A stretch of DNA of 21,797 bases from positions 1 to 21,797 of the forward strand of contig JACRBR010000250.1 of NCBI GenBank assembly GCA_016213125.1, given 5' to 3'. The stretch is from Chloroflexota bacterium (lineage in GTDB: Bacteria; Chloroflexota; Dehalococcoidia; DSTF01; JACRBR01). Below, piece after piece: positions 6,541-14,457 of the stretch; position 1 is the stretch's first letter, and each line of letters starts with the position of its first letter. Position numbers and translations under genes: made by a program. The notes below the pieces were generated by a model. The model saw only the letters and a program-made list of their open reading frames with translations, did no database searches and was not told where the DNA came from.

Positions 6541-8217
6541 TTGAACTACAAGGGCTCCTTCACGTTCGTACTCCACTCCCACCTTCCGTATGCGCGCATG
6601 GCTGGACGCTGGCCGCATGGTGAGGAGTGGATCCACGAAGCCGCTGTCGATACCTATCTCCCGCTCCTCGCCGCCCTCCACGACCTGGCGGCCGAGCGCG
6701 TCCCATTCCGCCTCACCATCGGCATCACCCCCGTGCTGGCGGAGCAGCTCGCCGATGCCGACGTCCTTCGGAACCTCGATGACTACCTCGACGATCTCCG
6801 GCAGCGCGCCGAACGCGACGTGGCCCGCTTCGATCGCGATGGCGACAATCACCGCAGTGCCGTCGCCGCCTTCCACCGCGACCGCTTCACCTGGTTGCTC
6901 GACCAGTTCCGCGTGCGGTTCGGGCGCGACATCATCGGCGGCTTCCGCTGGCTCCAGGACAACGGCTACGTCGAGATTGCCGCCGGCGCCGCCACCCACG
7001 GTTACCTCCCCCTGTTCGAACGCGACTCATCAATCCGGGCCCAGGTCGCCACCGGCGTCCGCAGCTACAGGCGCCATTTCGGCCGTGCGCCCCAGTCGTT
7101 CTGGCTGCCGGAGTGCGCCTACCGCGCCGCAACCGAGGGCCGTCCCGGCATCGAGGCGTTTCTCGCCGACGAGGGTCTGACTACCTTCTTCGTCGAGACC
7201 CACACCATCCTCGGCGGCGATCCTGTCGGCAAAGCGTCGGGCGACGCCATCGGCCCCTACGGCGAAGTCCCAAAGCGCTACACCGTCCCCCGCCCGGATG
7301 CGGCTGCACTCGCACAGCGCACCACCTTCCAGCCCTACTGGGTGCATGAGCCGCGTGTCGCCGCCATCGGACGAAACCTGTCGACCGGTCTCCAGGTCTG
7401 GTCCGCCGACCACGGCTACCCGGGCGACTTCTGGTATCGCGAGTTCCACAAGAAGGACGGCGAGTCCGGCCTGCACTACTGGCGGGTCACCGGCGCACGC
7501 GTCGGCCTCGGTGAGAAGGCCCTGTACCACCCCGGTCAGGCGTTCGACCGCGTCCACGATCACGCAGCCCACTTCGTCTCCCTCGTCGAAGATCAGGTGT
7601 GCCAGTACCACGACACCAGCGGCAAGCACGGCATCGTCAGCGCCGCCTACGATACGGAGCTCTTCGGCCACTGGTGGTACGAGGGTGTCTCGTGGCTGCA
7701 GGAGGTCCTGCGCCGCCTCGCCGCCAGCGACACCGTCGCCCTCACCGGCGCTGCGCAGTTCGTCGCCGAGTACCCGCCGGAGGACGTCGTGGAGCTGCCC
7801 GAAGGATCGTGGGGGCAGCAGGGCACGCACTTCACCTGGCTCAACGCCGATACGCAGTGGATGTGGCCACTCATCAACGCGGCCCAGAAGCGCATCGAGG
7901 AGATCGTCGCCCGCCACGGATCGTCAGCGCCCGCCGAGGGCCTGGCCCAGCTCGGTCGCGAGCTGCTTCTTTTGGAGTCCAGCGACTGGCCCTTCCTCGT
8001 GACCACCGGGCAGGCACGCCAGTACGCCGAGCTCCGCTTCTCCCAGCACCTCGAGCGTTTCCACCAGCTCGCCGGTCAGATCGAGGCCGGCGCCGTCGAT
8101 GCCGCATTCGTCGCCGATCTCGCCGAGCGGGACAAGCTCTTCCCGGACATCAACATTCACGACTTTGCCGAGCGTCAGGGCGCGGCTGCAACGCCGCAGC
8201 GGGCGCGGGCCGGCTGA
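6541..8217 (+). CDS. GH57 1,4-alpha-glucan branching enzyme
   Basis: The 558-residue product matches the GH57 branching-enzyme group (TK1436 and Thermus type), which cuts alpha-1,4-glucans and re-attaches the fragment by an alpha-1,6 bond. GH57 motifs are in order: HSHLPY (residues 12-17), ATHGYLPL (151-158), WLPECAYR with Glu191 as the expected nucleophile, and AYDTELFGHWWYEG with Asp371 as the expected acid/base. The length is normal for the family. The start must be the TTG at 6541: an in-frame stop lies at 6496 with no other start between, and the next internal Met would delete the HSHLPY motif. No good ribosome-binding site is visible, but TAAACT at 6521-6526 could serve as a -10 giving an almost leaderless message. 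It lies 104 bases downstream of glgC, consistent with glycogen synthesis; no glycogen synthase is in the window. Confidence 0.88.
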   Translation: MNYKGSFTFVLHSHLPYARMAGRWPHGEEWIHEAAVDTYLPLLAALHDLAAERVPFRLTIGITPVLAEQLADADVLRNLDDYLDDLRQRAERDVARFDRDGDNHRSAVAAFHRDRFTWLLDQFRVRFGRDIIGGFRWLQDNGYVEIAAGAATHGYLPLFERDSSIRAQVATGVRSYRRHFGRAPQSFWLPECAYRAATEGRPGIEAFLADEGLTTFFVETHTILGGDPVGKASGDAIGPYGEVPKRYTVPRPDAAALAQRTTFQPYWVHEPRVAAIGRNLSTGLQVWSADHGYPGDFWYREFHKKDGESGLHYWRVTGARVGLGEKALYHPGQAFDRVHDHAAHFVSLVEDQVCQYHDTSGKHGIVSAAYDTELFGHWWYEGVSWLQEVLRRLAASDTVALTGAAQFVAEYPPEDVVELPEGSWGQQGTHFTWLNADTQWMWPLINAAQKRIEEIVARHGSSAPAEGLAQLGRELLLLESSDWPFLVTTGQARQYAELRFSQHLERFHQLAGQIEAGAVDAAFVADLAERDKLFPDINIHDFAERQGAAATPQRARAG

Positions 8218-8232
8218 ACATGCATCCAGTCC

Positions 8233-8433
8233 GTGGGTCGGGATGATGACGCACGACACGTCGGTAGCGATGCGCTCGCCCACGTGTTCTGGATCGGCGG
8301 GACGGGGGGCGCCGGCAAGAGCACCGTCAGGACGCTATTCGCTTGGCATCTGAGCCCGCGGCAAGGCCCGGTACTATCTGACGGGCGGGCATCGGGACTG
8401 GGCGGGCGTGTGCGCGCCGCCGATCCTTATTGA
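8233..8433 (+). pseudogene. Relic of a P-loop kinase/NTPase N-terminus
   Basis: The 241-base gap between the two GH57 genes contains a short open frame (66 codons from a GTG) with HVFWIGGTGGAGKSTVRTL. The GxxGxGKS/T segment is a good Walker A motif, preceded by a hydrophobic strand and followed by a helix, as at the start of small P-loop kinases. After about 20 further codons the similarity fades and the frame ends at a stop, with no Walker B or any further domain. The simplest reading is the remnant of a gene whose body has been deleted; a chance motif in GC-rich DNA is the alternative. There is no clear ribosome-binding site for an independent peptide. Confidence 0.35.
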
Positions 8434-8458
8434 GGAGGCGCCCGACGGGGCGAGGGGC

Positions 8459-9763
8459 ATGGCGAAAATCTACTGGGCCAACCTGTTGCACTTCTATCAG
8501 CCTCCTATCCAGATCCCGGAGGTGCTGCGGAAGGTCGTGGATGAGTCGTACCGGCCGCTGATCGAGGTGCTGGGGCAATACCCGCACGCGAAGGTCACCG
8601 TCAACATCAACGGCGTCCTCACGGAGATGCTGTACGAGAGCGGTTACCAGGACGTGATCGACGGCCTGCGCGGCCTCGCCGTCGCGGGCCAGCTCGAGTT
8701 CGTCGGCTCCGGGAAGTACCACCCCATTCTGCCTCTCATCAACGCCGACGAGCAGCGGCGCCAGATCCGGCGGAACGACCTCACAAACAAGCACTTCTTC
8801 GGCGATGCCTACCAGCCCCGTGGCTTCTTCCCGCCGGAGATGTGCTTCGACCGCTCCTTCCTCGACGCCGTCCTCGATGTCGGGCACGAGTGGGTGATTA
8901 TGAGCGGCGTGGGCTGTCCCGCTGCCTGGCCTACGAAGACGATCTATCGCGCACAGTCGCCCGACGGACACGAGGCCGGCGTGGTCTTCCGCGACGATGT
9001 GCTGAGCAACAAGGTTTCGTTCCAGGATCTGGATGGCAAAGGCTTCGTCGATCATTTGCAGTCGGCCTACGGCGACGATGGCGACATATACATCGTCACC
9101 GCCATGGATGCGGAGACGTTCGGCCACCACATCGAGAACTGGGATCAGCTCTTCCTCGGCGAGGCTTATGAAGCTGTCGCGCCCTACGCCTCCGTTGTCC
9201 AGCAGCACCCCCTGGCGGAGAGCACGCGCACACTGCTAGCCAGCATGCCGCAGGACGAAACCGCGAAGGACCAGATCATTCCGGCGAAGATAAGCGACCT
9301 CTTCGATCTCTTCCCGTCCGGCGATATCGTCGAGCCGCGCCCCTCATCGTGGAGCACCACCCACGACGATCTCGACGCCGGCGTCCCCTATCCGCTGTGG
9401 AAGGCGCCGGGCAACTACATCCACAAGTTGCAGTGGCAGCACGTCGCGCTGTGCGAGGACCTCGTAGGCCGCGCCCAACGTCTCGCCGATACCGCCGTCA
9501 GCAAACGCCACGCCGAAATCGCGCGCGGGCTCATGGATCCGGCCCTGCACTCCTGCCAGTTCTGGTGGGCCAGCCGCCGCCCCCACTGGGATATCAACAT
9601 GATCTCCCGCGGCCTGGGTCAGCAGGGCGAGGTCGTGCTCAACGCGTTTCGCGCCATCAACCTCAGCCAGGCGGCCGAAGAGGAGAAGCGCGAGGCCTAC
9701 TACAAGGTCGTCGCCTCCCGCGACCTCCGCGCCAAGATCCGCGATCAGCTCTTCTGGGATTAG
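8459..9763 (+). CDS. GH57-family glycoside hydrolase or glucanotransferase, specificity unknown
   Basis: The 434-residue product is a second, distinct GH57 protein. Family motifs are HFYQPP (residues 11-16, the usual HxHQPP with Tyr), GKYHPILP (85-92), FFPPEMCF with Glu127 as the likely nucleophile, and AMDAETFGHH with Asp217 as the likely acid/base. GH57 members act on alpha-glucans (amylase, amylopullulanase, 4-alpha-glucanotransferase, branching enzyme), but the order and spacing here do not let me pick one. The C-terminal part (HSCQFWWASRRPHWD) looks like an aromatic-rich helical domain. The ATG at 8459 is preceded by a purine-rich GAGGGG; an open frame back to a GTG at 8408 would add 17 unlike residues. 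The stop TAG overlaps the stop of the convergent OtsAB gene. With GlgC, TreT and the branching enzyme upstream, a glycogen-trimming role is likely (inference). Confidence 0.82.
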   Translation: MAKIYWANLLHFYQPPIQIPEVLRKVVDESYRPLIEVLGQYPHAKVTVNINGVLTEMLYESGYQDVIDGLRGLAVAGQLEFVGSGKYHPILPLINADEQRRQIRRNDLTNKHFFGDAYQPRGFFPPEMCFDRSFLDAVLDVGHEWVIMSGVGCPAAWPTKTIYRAQSPDGHEAGVVFRDDVLSNKVSFQDLDGKGFVDHLQSAYGDDGDIYIVTAMDAETFGHHIENWDQLFLGEAYEAVAPYASVVQQHPLAESTRTLLASMPQDETAKDQIIPAKISDLFDLFPSGDIVEPRPSSWSTTHDDLDAGVPYPLWKAPGNYIHKLQWQHVALCEDLVGRAQRLADTAVSKRHAEIARGLMDPALHSCQFWWASRRPHWDINMISRGLGQQGEVVLNAFRAINLSQAAEEEKREAYYKVVASRDLRAKIRDQLFWD

Positions 9764-12033
9764 ACCGCCGCGGCTTCCTTCTCGACCGCCGACGGTGACA
9801 ACAATCCCCGCAGGAACGTCCTCACCTCTTGCGGGTCCGCAAGCCGGTACGTCGCCACGCTGGGCCCGTCGCCCACCCGCATGCACAGCGCGCTGGGGGG
9901 TAACGCCATGAACAGGTCCTCGTCTGTTCGATCGTCTCCGATGGCCACCACGCGCGCCGCCGTCCCCGCGTCCGCCAACAACAACGGCGCCACCGTGCCC
10001 TTGTTGACCCCCATCGGCCGAACCTCAACCACCTTCGCACCGGAGATCACCTGCATCGGCTCGTTGCTCAGCAACTCCGCCAGCAGCAGCCGGAGTTCCT
10101 TCGCCTGTTGCTCGCCAAAGTCGTTGTCGCCCGTGAACTCACCCGTCGCGAGACGGTAGTGCCACGCGATCGACGCCGTCTTCTCCTCGATGAAGCTGCC
10201 CCTCGTCGTCGATGTGAAGTGCTCGAAGATCGGCCGCACCTTGTCCTTCAGCCGTGGCTGCACCGGGCGCAGCAGCGTCCACGGCTCCTCCGGCCGCAAT
10301 CGCGACCACAACCCGTGCTCGGTGTGCAGTCCGATGGGCAGATGCCCCAACCAGCGCTCCATCGATTGCCGCGACCGGCCTGAGACCACGTGCACGCGTG
10401 TGCCCTTCCGGGCCGCCAGCTCAGCCAGTAGCTCCACCAGCTCCTCGTCGGGCTGCGCCGCGTCCGGCGTGTCCGCAAACGGCATCAGCGTCCCATCGTA
10501 ATCGAGGATCAGCAGCAGCTGTGCTTGTTCCCGCAACCGCGCTGCCGCGTGGAACGCGTCTTCCGCCGGCCCGGTTTCCCGCGCGTGCATCTCCCGCCTG
10601 ATTCGCAGCATCGCGTCCAGGAACGATTGCGACCATCGGTCGGCGTCATGGCTCATCACCCGCAGCCGCAGCGCCCGCATGCGCGATCGCCGCTCCATCG
10701 CCGGCATCAGCAGCGCCTGCCGGATCCGCGCCGCCATGTGCTCCACGTCGTACGGATTCACCTGCAGCGCCTCCCCCAGCTCCGAGGCGGCCCCAGCGAA
10801 CTCACTCAGCACCAGGACGCCGTCCCGGTCGGTCCGCGTCGCCACGAACTCCTTCGAGACCAGGTTCATGCCGTCCCGCAGCGGCGTCACCAGCATTACG
10901 TCCGCCGCCCGATACAGCGCCGCCACTTCTTCCTCGGACAGCGATCGGTGCAGCGAGTGGATCGGTACCCATCCCGGCGTTCCGTACGTGCTGTTGATGC
11001 GTCCCACCAGCTCGTCAATGCGCTTTCGGAACTCCGCGTATGGCCCCGCCTTCTCACGAGAAGGCACCGTTACCTGCACCACGCGCACTTGCTCGCGCAG
11101 CTCCGGATCTGTCTCGAACAGCCGCTCGATGGCCAGCAGACGGCGCGGGATGCCCTTCGTGTAGTCCAGCCGGTCGATCCCCACGAGCAGCTTTTGTCCC
11201 CGGCCTTCGCTGCGGATTTCCTCCGCGCGCCGCTGCACCTCCGGGTCCTGACCGCGGTTCTCCCACCCGCTCGCGTCGATCCCCATCGGGAACACGCCCA
11301 GCCGCACCTCGCGCCCCTCGCGCAGCACGCGGTCCACGTCGACGTCCACCCCCAGCACCCTCCGCAACGATGTCGCGAAGTGGCGCAGGTACGGTGGCGT
11401 GTGGAAGCCAACCAGGTCCGCGCCCAGCAGCCCTTCCAGAATCTCCTCGCGCCACGGCAGTACGCTGAACACCTCCGACGAGGGAAACGGGATGTGCAGA
11501 AAGAAACCGATGTTCGCGGCGGGCAGCCGGTCGCGCAGCATCTGCGGCAACAGCATCAGGTGATAGTCGTGGATCCAGATCAGGTCGCCCGGCCGGTAGT
11601 GCGCCGCCACCTCATCCGCAAACTTCTGGTTTACCTGCCGGTAGCTCTCCCACCCCCGGGCATCCTGCGGCAACTGATCCAGCAGGTAATGAAACAGCGG
11701 CCACAGCACCCCGTTCGAGATGTCGTCGTAGAACCGCCGGATCTCCGTCTTCGAGAGATGCACCGGCACGCAGCGCATTGCCGCCAGCTGCTCGTCCAGC
11801 TCCGCACGCCGCCGCGCACGCAGCTTCGGCAGGTCGCCGGGCCAGCCGATCCACAGGCTTTCGGAGCGCTGGTGTGGTCCCCTCAAACCCGTGGCCAGCC
11901 CACCGGTCGATGGCTCCACGCGCACGCCCGCCGCGTCCACCACCGCCGTCACCGGCAGCCGGTTCGATACGAGCAGCAGCCGCCCTCCGGCTGTGGCCGG
12001 CGGCACACCATGCTTGCCGTTGGTTCGGTCCAT
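9760..12033 (-). CDS. otsA: Bifunctional trehalose-6-phosphate synthase/phosphatase (OtsA-OtsB fusion)
   Basis: This 757-residue protein joins the two enzymes of the OtsAB pathway: UDP-glucose plus glucose-6-phosphate to trehalose-6-phosphate, then to trehalose. The GT20 domain (about residues 15-480) shows LLVSNRLPV, SLWIGWPG, FYDDISNGVLWPLFHY, WIHDYHLMLLP, FFLHIPFPSSEVF, GIDRLDYTKG with Arg288 and Lys293 at the donor-phosphate positions, and PLRDGMNLVSKEF. The HAD-type phosphatase domain (about 505-757) has LDYDGTL with Asp511 and Asp513, VVSGRS, and GDDRTDEDLF (699-708). Both halves look intact. I start at the ATG at 12033 (MDRTNGKHG); an ATG at 12129 would add 32 Pro/Ser/Arg-rich residues. 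The gene faces the GH57 gene and its TAA overlaps that gene's TAG. Fusions of this order occur in bacteria and eukaryotes. Confidence 0.93.
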   Translation of the reverse strand: MDRTNGKHGVPPATAGGRLLLVSNRLPVTAVVDAAGVRVEPSTGGLATGLRGPHQRSESLWIGWPGDLPKLRARRRAELDEQLAAMRCVPVHLSKTEIRRFYDDISNGVLWPLFHYLLDQLPQDARGWESYRQVNQKFADEVAAHYRPGDLIWIHDYHLMLLPQMLRDRLPAANIGFFLHIPFPSSEVFSVLPWREEILEGLLGADLVGFHTPPYLRHFATSLRRVLGVDVDVDRVLREGREVRLGVFPMGIDASGWENRGQDPEVQRRAEEIRSEGRGQKLLVGIDRLDYTKGIPRRLLAIERLFETDPELREQVRVVQVTVPSREKAGPYAEFRKRIDELVGRINSTYGTPGWVPIHSLHRSLSEEEVAALYRAADVMLVTPLRDGMNLVSKEFVATRTDRDGVLVLSEFAGAASELGEALQVNPYDVEHMAARIRQALLMPAMERRSRMRALRLRVMSHDADRWSQSFLDAMLRIRREMHARETGPAEDAFHAAARLREQAQLLLILDYDGTLMPFADTPDAAQPDEELVELLAELAARKGTRVHVVSGRSRQSMERWLGHLPIGLHTEHGLWSRLRPEEPWTLLRPVQPRLKDKVRPIFEHFTSTTRGSFIEEKTASIAWHYRLATGEFTGDNDFGEQQAKELRLLLAELLSNEPMQVISGAKVVEVRPMGVNKGTVAPLLLADAGTAARVVAIGDDRTDEDLFMALPPSALCMRVGDGPSVATYRLADPQEVRTFLRGLLSPSAVEKEAAAV

Positions 12034-12334
12034 ACTCGTTGCGGCTCCACTGCTCCGGCCTGGCGAGGTCCGGCTCGGCGAGGGCGGGTTGGTTCCCGGC
12101 CCCCGATTCAGGGCGTCGCACCCCCTCATGTGCCTGCGAGGTTAGCTGTCGGGTTCGGTCTGAGAAGGTTGACCTACTCGCCTGCGGCGAGATTCACCCC
12201 GCGTCTGGTTCCCCCGCTCCGCATGCGCGGATTCGGCCATGTGTCCCCCATATGGTACCAAAGCCCACCCCGCCCGATCCCACGGGCAGTCAGGCTCCCG
12301 CGCCCCCGGCGTTCATTCGTGAGATAATCGCCGC
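12034..12334. promoter_or_regulatory. Divergent promoter region between the OtsAB fusion and the dehydrogenase gene
   Basis: About 300 bases separate the two divergent starts. On the minus strand TGGTACCAT (12260-12252) is an extended -10 candidate for otsAB, leaving a leader of about 210 bases. On the plus strand TG-A-GATAAT (12320-12328) ends six bases before the dehydrogenase ATG. A perfect CTCGCC-TGC-GGCGAG stem-loop lies at 12177-12191, a smaller TCCGC-ATGC-GCGGA stem further on, and a CCATATGG palindrome near 12249-12256. Any of these could be operator sites; no known regulator motif is recognised. Confidence 0.35.
12320..12328 (+). promoter_or_regulatory. Extended -10 element (TG-A-GATAAT) for a leaderless message
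   Basis: GATAAT matches TATAAT at five of six positions and carries the upstream TG of extended -10 promoters. Seven bases downstream lies the ATG at 12335, so the expected transcription start coincides with the start codon. No Shine-Dalgarno sequence precedes this ATG, which agrees with leaderless translation. Confidence 0.45.
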
Positions 12335-13423
12335 ATGTCAGATTCAGCCCGGGCGATGGTTCAGCATGGCATCCGCGACCTCCGCCCGGCCGATCTGCCG
12401 CTGCCTGACGTCGGTGTCGACGATGCGGTGCTTCGGGTCGAGGCTTGCGGCATCTGTGGCAGCGACTACGAGCAGTACGAAGGCGTCCTCCCCGTTCAGT
12501 ACCCCGTCATCCCCGGCCACGAGCCAGTCGGCATCATCGAACGGATCGGCGATGATGCATCGCACCGCTGGGGCGTGCAAGCCGGCGATCGCGTCGCGGT
12601 TGAGGCGCTGCTGCCTTGCGGCCACTGCCCCGCCTGTGTGCAGGGTGCGTACGGTCACTGCCGCGGCGGCGGGGGGATCTACGGGTATCGGCCGCTCTCG
12701 CTCGCGCCCGGCCTCTGGGGCGGTTACGCCACGCACCTCTATCTGCCCGCGCACGCCCTCGTGCACCGCATGTCCAGCGATGTCCCCGCCGAGCTCGCTG
12801 TCCTCTTCAATCCTCTCGGCGCCGGATTCCGCTGGGCCGTCGCGATGCCCCGCCTATCCGTCGGCGAGACCATCGTCGTCCTGGGTCCGGGCCAGCGCGG
12901 CCTGGCTGCTGTGATCGCCGCAAAGCAGGCCGGCGCCGGCTGCATCATCGTCACCGGCCTCTCTCGCGATCAGCGCAAGCTCGATCTTGCGCGGACCTTC
13001 GGTGCAGACCACGCCACCGATGTTGGGCGCGGCGATCTCGTCCGGACCGTCCGCGAGATCACCGGCGGCCGGATGGCCGATGTTGTTGTCGATGTGACAT
13101 CCTACGCCGTCGAGGCCGTCACCCAGGCCGTCGATGTCGCGCGTCGGGGTGGCCGCATCGTCCTCGCCGGCACAAAGGGCCCGAAACCGGTGCCCGAGTT
13201 CCTCAGTGATCGCGTCGTCACGAAGGAGCTCACCATCATGGGCGCCTTCGGCGTCGACTGGCGCTCCTACGAGCAGGGCATCCGTACGGTAGAGTCGCGG
13301 TGGCGCGAGCTGCAGGCCATGCACACGCACACCCTGCCGCTCGCTGAAGCGGAGCGCGGCCTGCGCCTGCTGTCCGGCCAGGTCGAAGGCGAGGAGGCCA
13401 TCCACATCGCACTGATCCCCTGA
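12335..13423 (+). CDS. Zinc-dependent medium-chain alcohol/polyol dehydrogenase
   Basis: The 362-residue protein is a medium-chain dehydrogenase/reductase that would oxidise an alcohol with NAD(P)+; the substrate is unknown. The N-terminal GroES-like domain has CGICGSD (Cys41 the likely catalytic zinc ligand) and GHEPVG (His62, Glu63). A structural-zinc lobe is present with four cysteines (95, 98, 101, 109). The Rossmann domain begins VVLGPGQRGL (Gly184, Gly186, Gly189). The segment that reads EPL in sorbitol-type enzymes reads NPL here (Asn159), so the acidic residue near the zinc is missing, which may mark a subgroup. It is followed 23 bases later by a thioesterase gene on the same strand, so the two are probably co-transcribed and may act on one degradation or CoA-ester pathway. 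It begins leaderless according to the -10 spacing. Confidence 0.85.
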   Translation: MSDSARAMVQHGIRDLRPADLPLPDVGVDDAVLRVEACGICGSDYEQYEGVLPVQYPVIPGHEPVGIIERIGDDASHRWGVQAGDRVAVEALLPCGHCPACVQGAYGHCRGGGGIYGYRPLSLAPGLWGGYATHLYLPAHALVHRMSSDVPAELAVLFNPLGAGFRWAVAMPRLSVGETIVVLGPGQRGLAAVIAAKQAGAGCIIVTGLSRDQRKLDLARTFGADHATDVGRGDLVRTVREITGGRMADVVVDVTSYAVEAVTQAVDVARRGGRIVLAGTKGPKPVPEFLSDRVVTKELTIMGAFGVDWRSYEQGIRTVESRWRELQAMHTHTLPLAEAERGLRLLSGQVEGEEAIHIALIP

Positions 13424-13446
13424 CCCGAAGAACGAGAGGAGTTCTC

Positions 13447-13884
13447 ATGACAGACGAGACAGCTGCCGCGAACATCAAGCGCATGGCCCGCGTTATCGAT
13501 GCGATGCCCTTCGCGAAGCACCTCGCCATGGAGTTCGTCGACGGCGGAGAAGGCTGGGCGCGCATCCGCATGCGCTATCAGGACGAGAACAGTACCGCGA
13601 TGAAGGCCCTCCACGGTGGCGCCATCTCCTCCCTCATCGACACCACCGGCGCTATGGCTGCCTGGACCACCGCCGAGATCGCCACGCCGAAGTACTTCGG
13701 GTCCACCGTCGGCATCAACGTTAACTACCTCTCCGGCGCCATCGGCGAAGACATCATCGCTGAAGGCCGCATCCTCAAGCGCGGCAAAGAGATCATCTAC
13801 ACCGACGTCCGCGTCACCAACGAGCAGGGCAAGCTCCTCGCCCAGGGCTCCGTCACCTACCGCATCGTAGAACGCAGCGCGTAG
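13447..13884 (+). CDS. PaaI-family hotdog-fold acyl-CoA thioesterase
   Basis: The 145-residue protein has the length and signature of the PaaI/YbdB-type hotdog thioesterases, which hydrolyse acyl- or aryl-CoA to free acid and CoA, acting as a homotetramer in the cytoplasm. The key segment is ALHGGAISSLIDTTGAMAAW: His56-Gly57-Gly58 begins the central helix and Asp65 occupies the catalytic acid position. A following strand (STVGINVNYLSGAIGEDIIA) and the C-terminal strands (YTDVRVTNEQGKLLAQGS) complete the fold. The ATG is preceded by GAGGAG (13435-13440) at a good distance. Being 23 bases behind the dehydrogenase, it probably shares its transcript. The true acyl substrate cannot be read from the sequence. 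Confidence 0.88.
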   Translation: MTDETAAANIKRMARVIDAMPFAKHLAMEFVDGGEGWARIRMRYQDENSTAMKALHGGAISSLIDTTGAMAAWTTAEIATPKYFGSTVGINVNYLSGAIGEDIIAEGRILKRGKEIIYTDVRVTNEQGKLLAQGSVTYRIVERSA

Positions 13885-13885
13885 C

Positions 13886-13903
13886 GGCGAGGCATGCCTC
13901 GCC
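13886..13903. repeat. 18-bp perfect palindrome (REP-like element, copy 1)
   Basis: GGCGAGGCATGCCTCGCC is a perfect palindrome just after the thioesterase stop, preceded by GTAGC and followed by CCC. A decayed copy with the same flank (GTAGGGATGAGGCAT, then ACCTCGCCC) lies at 16316-16339. It may double as a 3'-end hairpin for the upstream operon. Confidence 0.6.
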
Positions 13904-13957
13904 CCCCTGGTGACGCGATCACCCCTCGTGAATCACCACCATCATCCGCCCGCGTGC

Positions 13958-13982
13958 TTCGTGTTCTTCGTGTGCCTTCGTG
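13958..13982 (+). repeat. Three phased TTCGTG motifs
   Basis: TTCGTG occurs at 13958-13963, 13967-13972 and 13977-13982, spaced 9 and 10 bases apart, in the short gap between the convergent thioesterase and RidA genes. It lies just before the minus-strand stop of RidA. The role is unknown. Confidence 0.45.
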
Positions 13983-13992
13983 GATCGACGCC

Positions 13993-14457
13993 CTACGCCC
14001 GCGCCTCGAAGATGAACTCCGCCTCCACGCTCGCTCCCAGCGGCAGCTCGGCCACGCCGACCGCCGCCCGCGCGCCCAGTCCCGCATCGCCAAACACATC
14101 CCGCAACAGGTCCGACGCCCCGTTCGCCACCGTCGGCTGGTCTCCAAAGCCCTCCGCCGACGCCACGAACACCGTCGATTTCACGACGCGCGCGACCATG
14201 TCCAGCGATCCCAGCTCCTGCCGCACCACCGCCAGCGCCTGCACCGCGCATCCACGCGCCGCCTCCTGCCCGCGTGCGACATCGACCTCTCGGCCCAGCT
14301 TCCCCGGATGCATCACCTTCCCGTCCGTGACGCCGATCTGGCCGGAGACGAAGATCAGGCTCCCCGTGCGCACGCACGGCACGTACGCCCATCGCGGCGT
14401 ACCCACTGCCGGCAGGGGGATCGACAGTTCCTTCAGTCGTTCTTCGGGTGTTGCCAT
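13993..14457 (-). CDS. RidA/YjgF-family protein (enamine/imine deaminase-like)
   Basis: The 154-residue product belongs to the RidA (YjgF/YER057c/UK114) superfamily, trimeric proteins that hydrolyse reactive enamine/imine intermediates made by PLP enzymes; some members have other roles. Family features are LIFVSGQIGV near the N-terminus, QALAVVRQELGSLDMVARVVKSTVFVA in the middle, and GARAAVGVAELPLGASVEAEF at the end. Arg130 in this last block lies at the position of the catalytic Arg of E. coli RidA. The protein is longer than canonical RidA (about 130), so it fits a larger subgroup of uncertain substrate. The ATG at 14457 is preferred to that at 14469 because GGAGG precedes it by five bases. 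A possible -10 (TACGAT) lies at 14495-14490 on the minus strand. It converges with the thioesterase gene. Confidence 0.85.
   Translation of the reverse strand: MATPEERLKELSIPLPAVGTPRWAYVPCVRTGSLIFVSGQIGVTDGKVMHPGKLGREVDVARGQEAARGCAVQALAVVRQELGSLDMVARVVKSTVFVASAEGFGDQPTVANGASDLLRDVFGDAGLGARAAVGVAELPLGASVEAEFIFEARA

Noticed and set aside
10525..12327. 600-codon plus-strand open frame opposite otsAB
   Set aside because: The translation is Arg/Pro/His-rich with no domain; the minus-strand frame has complete OtsA and OtsB motifs.
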